The notes below the pieces were generated by a model. The model was given only the letters and a program-made list of their open reading frames with translations. It ran no database searches and was not told where the DNA came from. A DNA stretch of 60,993 nt from Butyricicoccus sp. (GTDB lineage Bacteria > Bacillota > Clostridia > Oscillospirales > Butyricicoccaceae), in assembly GCA_020025755.1 (NCBI GenBank), contig JAHHRO010000005.1:1-60993 (forward strand), read 5' to 3'. This document shows, in pieces, positions 59,544-60,993 of the stretch; the first letter of the stretch is position 1; each line of letters begins with the position of its first letter. A program made the translations under genes and the position numbers.

Positions 59544-60227
59544 CTATGCTTTCTGCACACCCATCAGCTCAAGTGCCTGCTTTGCCGCCATCTGCTCGGC
59601 TTCTTTCTTGCTCCGGCCTACGCCCTGCGCAAATACATTGCTGTTGAGCAGCAGTTCCATCGTAAATTCCTTCGCATGATCCGGTCCTGTTGCGCCAGCC
59701 AGACGGTACTCCAGCGTCTCCTGCCGATTTTTCTGCACGATCTCCTGCAGCTGTGTCTTATAGTCGGTGAACGCGCCGCCCTTGCGCGCTTCATCTGCCT
59801 TGCGCGGAATGAAGCTCAGGACAAATGCGCGGGCAGGCTCAATACCGCCATCGAGATAGATCGCACCCAGCAGTGCCTCTACCGCATCGGCAAGGATGGA
59901 CGGACGCTGCCGTCCGCCGCCATTCTCCTCGCCATGCCCTAGGCAGATCTCCTGATCGATGCCAAGTTCCTTGGCGATTTCGTACAGCGCACGTTCACAT
60001 ACCACCGCTGCACGCAGTTTGCTGAGCTGACCTTCGGGCAGTTCGGGGAAGTGGTTGTAAAGATAATCGGCTGTCACAAAACCGAGTACGGAATCGCCGA
60101 GAAACTCGAGCCGCTCATTGTTCTGCAAGTGGCGCATGCGCTGCTCATTTGCATAAGACGAGTGCGTCATTGCCTTACGGAACAATGCCGGATCGCGAAA
60201 CCGATATCCAATTCGTTCTTGCAGCAT
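59544..60227 (-). CDS. rnc: ribonuclease III
   Basis: A 227-residue RNase III. The catalytic signature is NERLEFLGDSVLGFVTADYL near residue 37, with EALLGAIYLDGG near residue 115 carrying the second Glu. The C-terminal dsRNA-binding domain ends SKKEAEQMAAKQALELMG. It processes rRNA and structured RNAs. The start at 60227 follows AAAGGAA; the long upstream frame runs through acpP and its terminator and is rejected. Confidence 0.96.
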   Translation of the reverse strand: MLQERIGYRFRDPALFRKAMTHSSYANEQRMRHLQNNERLEFLGDSVLGFVTADYLYNHFPELPEGQLSKLRAAVVCERALYEIAKELGIDQEICLGHGEENGGGRQRPSILADAVEALLGAIYLDGGIEPARAFVLSFIPRKADEARKGGAFTDYKTQLQEIVQKNRQETLEYRLAGATGPDHAKEFTMELLLNSNVFAQGVGRSKKEAEQMAAKQALELMGVQKA

Positions 60228-60263
60228 AAATAAGGTTCCTTTCTTTTCCTGTTTTGATGTTTT

Positions 60264-60298
60264 GTAAAAACAAGAGCCTGCTTTTGGCGCAGGCTCTT
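60264..60298 (-). terminator. terminator between acpP and rnc
   Basis: Stem AAGAGCCTGC (60272-60281) with GCAGGCTCTT (60289-60298), followed on the minus strand by GTTTTTAC. It probably lets part of the transcripts through to rnc. Confidence 0.8.
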
Positions 60299-60303
60299 CC
60301 ATT

Positions 60304-60537
60304 TTATTCGTCTGGGCCGCCAATAAAATCAACCACATCGCCCACTGTCTTGAGTTTGCGTGCGGCTTCCTCGCTGATTTCGCCCACATCGAATTCTTCT
60401 TCCAGTGCCATCATCATTTCCACCAGATCGAGAGAATCCGCGCCGAGATCCTCATCAAAAGAGGTCTCGAGGGTAATGGTTTCCGGCTCTACGCCAAACT
60501 GTTCGCTCAGCAACTCCACCAATTTCTCAAATACCAT
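60304..60537 (-). CDS. acpP: acyl carrier protein
   Basis: A 77-residue acidic protein with the phosphopantetheine site Ser in EDLGADSLDLVEMMMALEEEF (Ser near residue 36) and the usual four-helix ACP pattern. It carries acyl chains in fatty acid synthesis. GGAGGCG precedes the start. The acpP-rnc-smc-ftsY order is typical of Firmicutes. Confidence 0.97.
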   Translation of the reverse strand: MVFEKLVELLSEQFGVEPETITLETSFDEDLGADSLDLVEMMMALEEEFDVGEISEEAARKLKTVGDVVDFIGGPDE

Positions 60538-60572
60538 TCAAACTTCGCCTCCTCACCACTCAGGATATTTTG

Positions 60573-60601
60573 ATAATAGTGAGGTTTTTCGCAGTTGTCA
60601 A
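60573..60601 (-). promoter_or_regulatory. sigma-A promoter of acpP
   Basis: Minus-strand TTGACA (60596-60601), 17-bp spacer, TATTAT (60573-60578). Confidence 0.75.
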
Positions 60602-60649
60602 GTCCTTTTGTGAAAATCACATGGAAATCGATTTTGGCAGCGTAATTAT

Positions 60650-60993
60650 AATTTGCTTGGAGAAGCAGGGAAACGTATCGTGCCGACGACAGCGGCATAA
60701 GGGCTGGACACCTTACGGTTTCCTTGCCCTTATGGATCCCGCCCTTCCCTTCCATCCGGTATACAATGGAAATGCCCCAGAGAGTGTGAAAGTATGAACT
60801 CCGCCACAGGCGGAATCGTACAGCCTTGTTTGGTGCTTGTTGTTTCTGCAATCGTAAAGGCTGTCTGTGCCATCATTTGGATTGACAGGACTGGAAATCG
60901 TCTTTCCGTTTCAGCAGCAAGATTTCAGGTGGTTCATGTGATTTGCCGCTCTACCGCATCTGGAACGAGCCGACCAGTTTGCGAACTGGTCGG
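60650..60993 (+). repeat. interspersed structured repeat, copy 3 (runs off the window)
   Basis: Same order as copy 2: H1 TATCGT/ACGACA, loop GCCG (60676-60691); H2 CATAAGGGC/GCCCTTATG (60696-60704, 60726-60734) enclosing GGACACC/GGTTTCC; TTCCAT/ATGGAA near 60750-60771; TCCGCC/GGCGGA (60800-60814); GAAATC/GATTTC (60894-60926); and the end hairpin CCGACCAGTT/AACTGGTCGG (60970-60993). No gene is supportable in 60602-60993. Confidence 0.78.

Noticed and set aside
59544..60389. Longer RNase III starting at 60389
   Set aside because: The extension overlaps acpP and its terminator; ATG 60227 has a good binding site and gives the family N-terminus.
1..60993. tRNA, rRNA, insertion sequence or prophage genes
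   Set aside because: None could be recognised on either strand by eye; no cloverleaf, transposase or integrase motif was seen.

Overview
The window looks like chromosome from a spore-forming, low-to-mid GC member of the Clostridia, probably Oscillospirales/Ruminococcaceae in the broad sense. It carries sporulation and germination genes (gpr, spoIIP, a GerA/GerC/GerB set, sigG), Firmicutes-type housekeeping clusters, an S-layer (SLH) protein and the CsaB enzyme that makes its wall anchor. Genus cannot be fixed from sequence reading alone. I saw no rRNA, tRNA, CRISPR array, transposase, integrase or phage gene.

Layout. 1-1.6 kb: SLH protein and rpsT on the minus strand. 1.7-6.7 kb: gpr-spoIIP-gerA-gerC-gerB on the plus strand. 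15.7-6.7 kb (minus): one purine operon, purE-C-F-M-N, a stand-alone PurO-type IMP cyclohydrolase, a stand-alone AICAR formyltransferase, a small membrane protein, purD and a YbjN-like gene. Its leader is about 250 nt and holds a short ORF and an attenuator. 15.8-19.7 kb: a glycosyltransferase-CsaB fusion and a flippase, divergent from one shared promoter core. 19.7-28.3 kb: xpt, an archaeal-type aspS, an HPr-like protein, a membrane XRE regulator, YihY, a SLOG protein and a large serine hydrolase, then about 1 kb of repeats.

28.4-38.7 kb is a glycosaminoglycan-disaccharide locus. A mannose-family PTS (EIIB, C, D) imports the sugar. An unsaturated glucuronyl hydrolase and a cytoplasmic heparinase II/III-type lyase cut it. 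DhuI, DhuD and a KDPG aldolase fused to a VOC domain process the uronate. A LacI-type regulator probably acts through four TAAAYCGGTTTA-like operators at three promoters. EIIA and 2-keto-3-deoxygluconate kinase are not in the window. 38.8-46.5 kb: ilvE, a degenerate deacetylase-like exported protein, sigG with a sigma-F-type promoter, and a type IIA topoisomerase pair. 47-60.5 kb (minus): acpP-rnc, smc-ftsY-rph-rdgB-yhbY-nadD-yqeK-LCP-rsfS-leuS and rpsU.

The least explained material is non-coding. (1) Between the topoisomerase genes and rpsU there are six contiguous 11-bp direct repeats in front of a -10 box, then a strongly folded RNA with four UCCCCC motifs; I propose a response-regulator-controlled small RNA. 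(2) Three copies of an interspersed repeat (27.5, 28.1 and 60.7 kb) show compensatory base changes in their hairpins. (3) The purine-operon leader encodes a 40-codon ORF ending between mutually exclusive hairpins. (4) Five near-perfect hairpins lie in 155 bp after the XRE gene.
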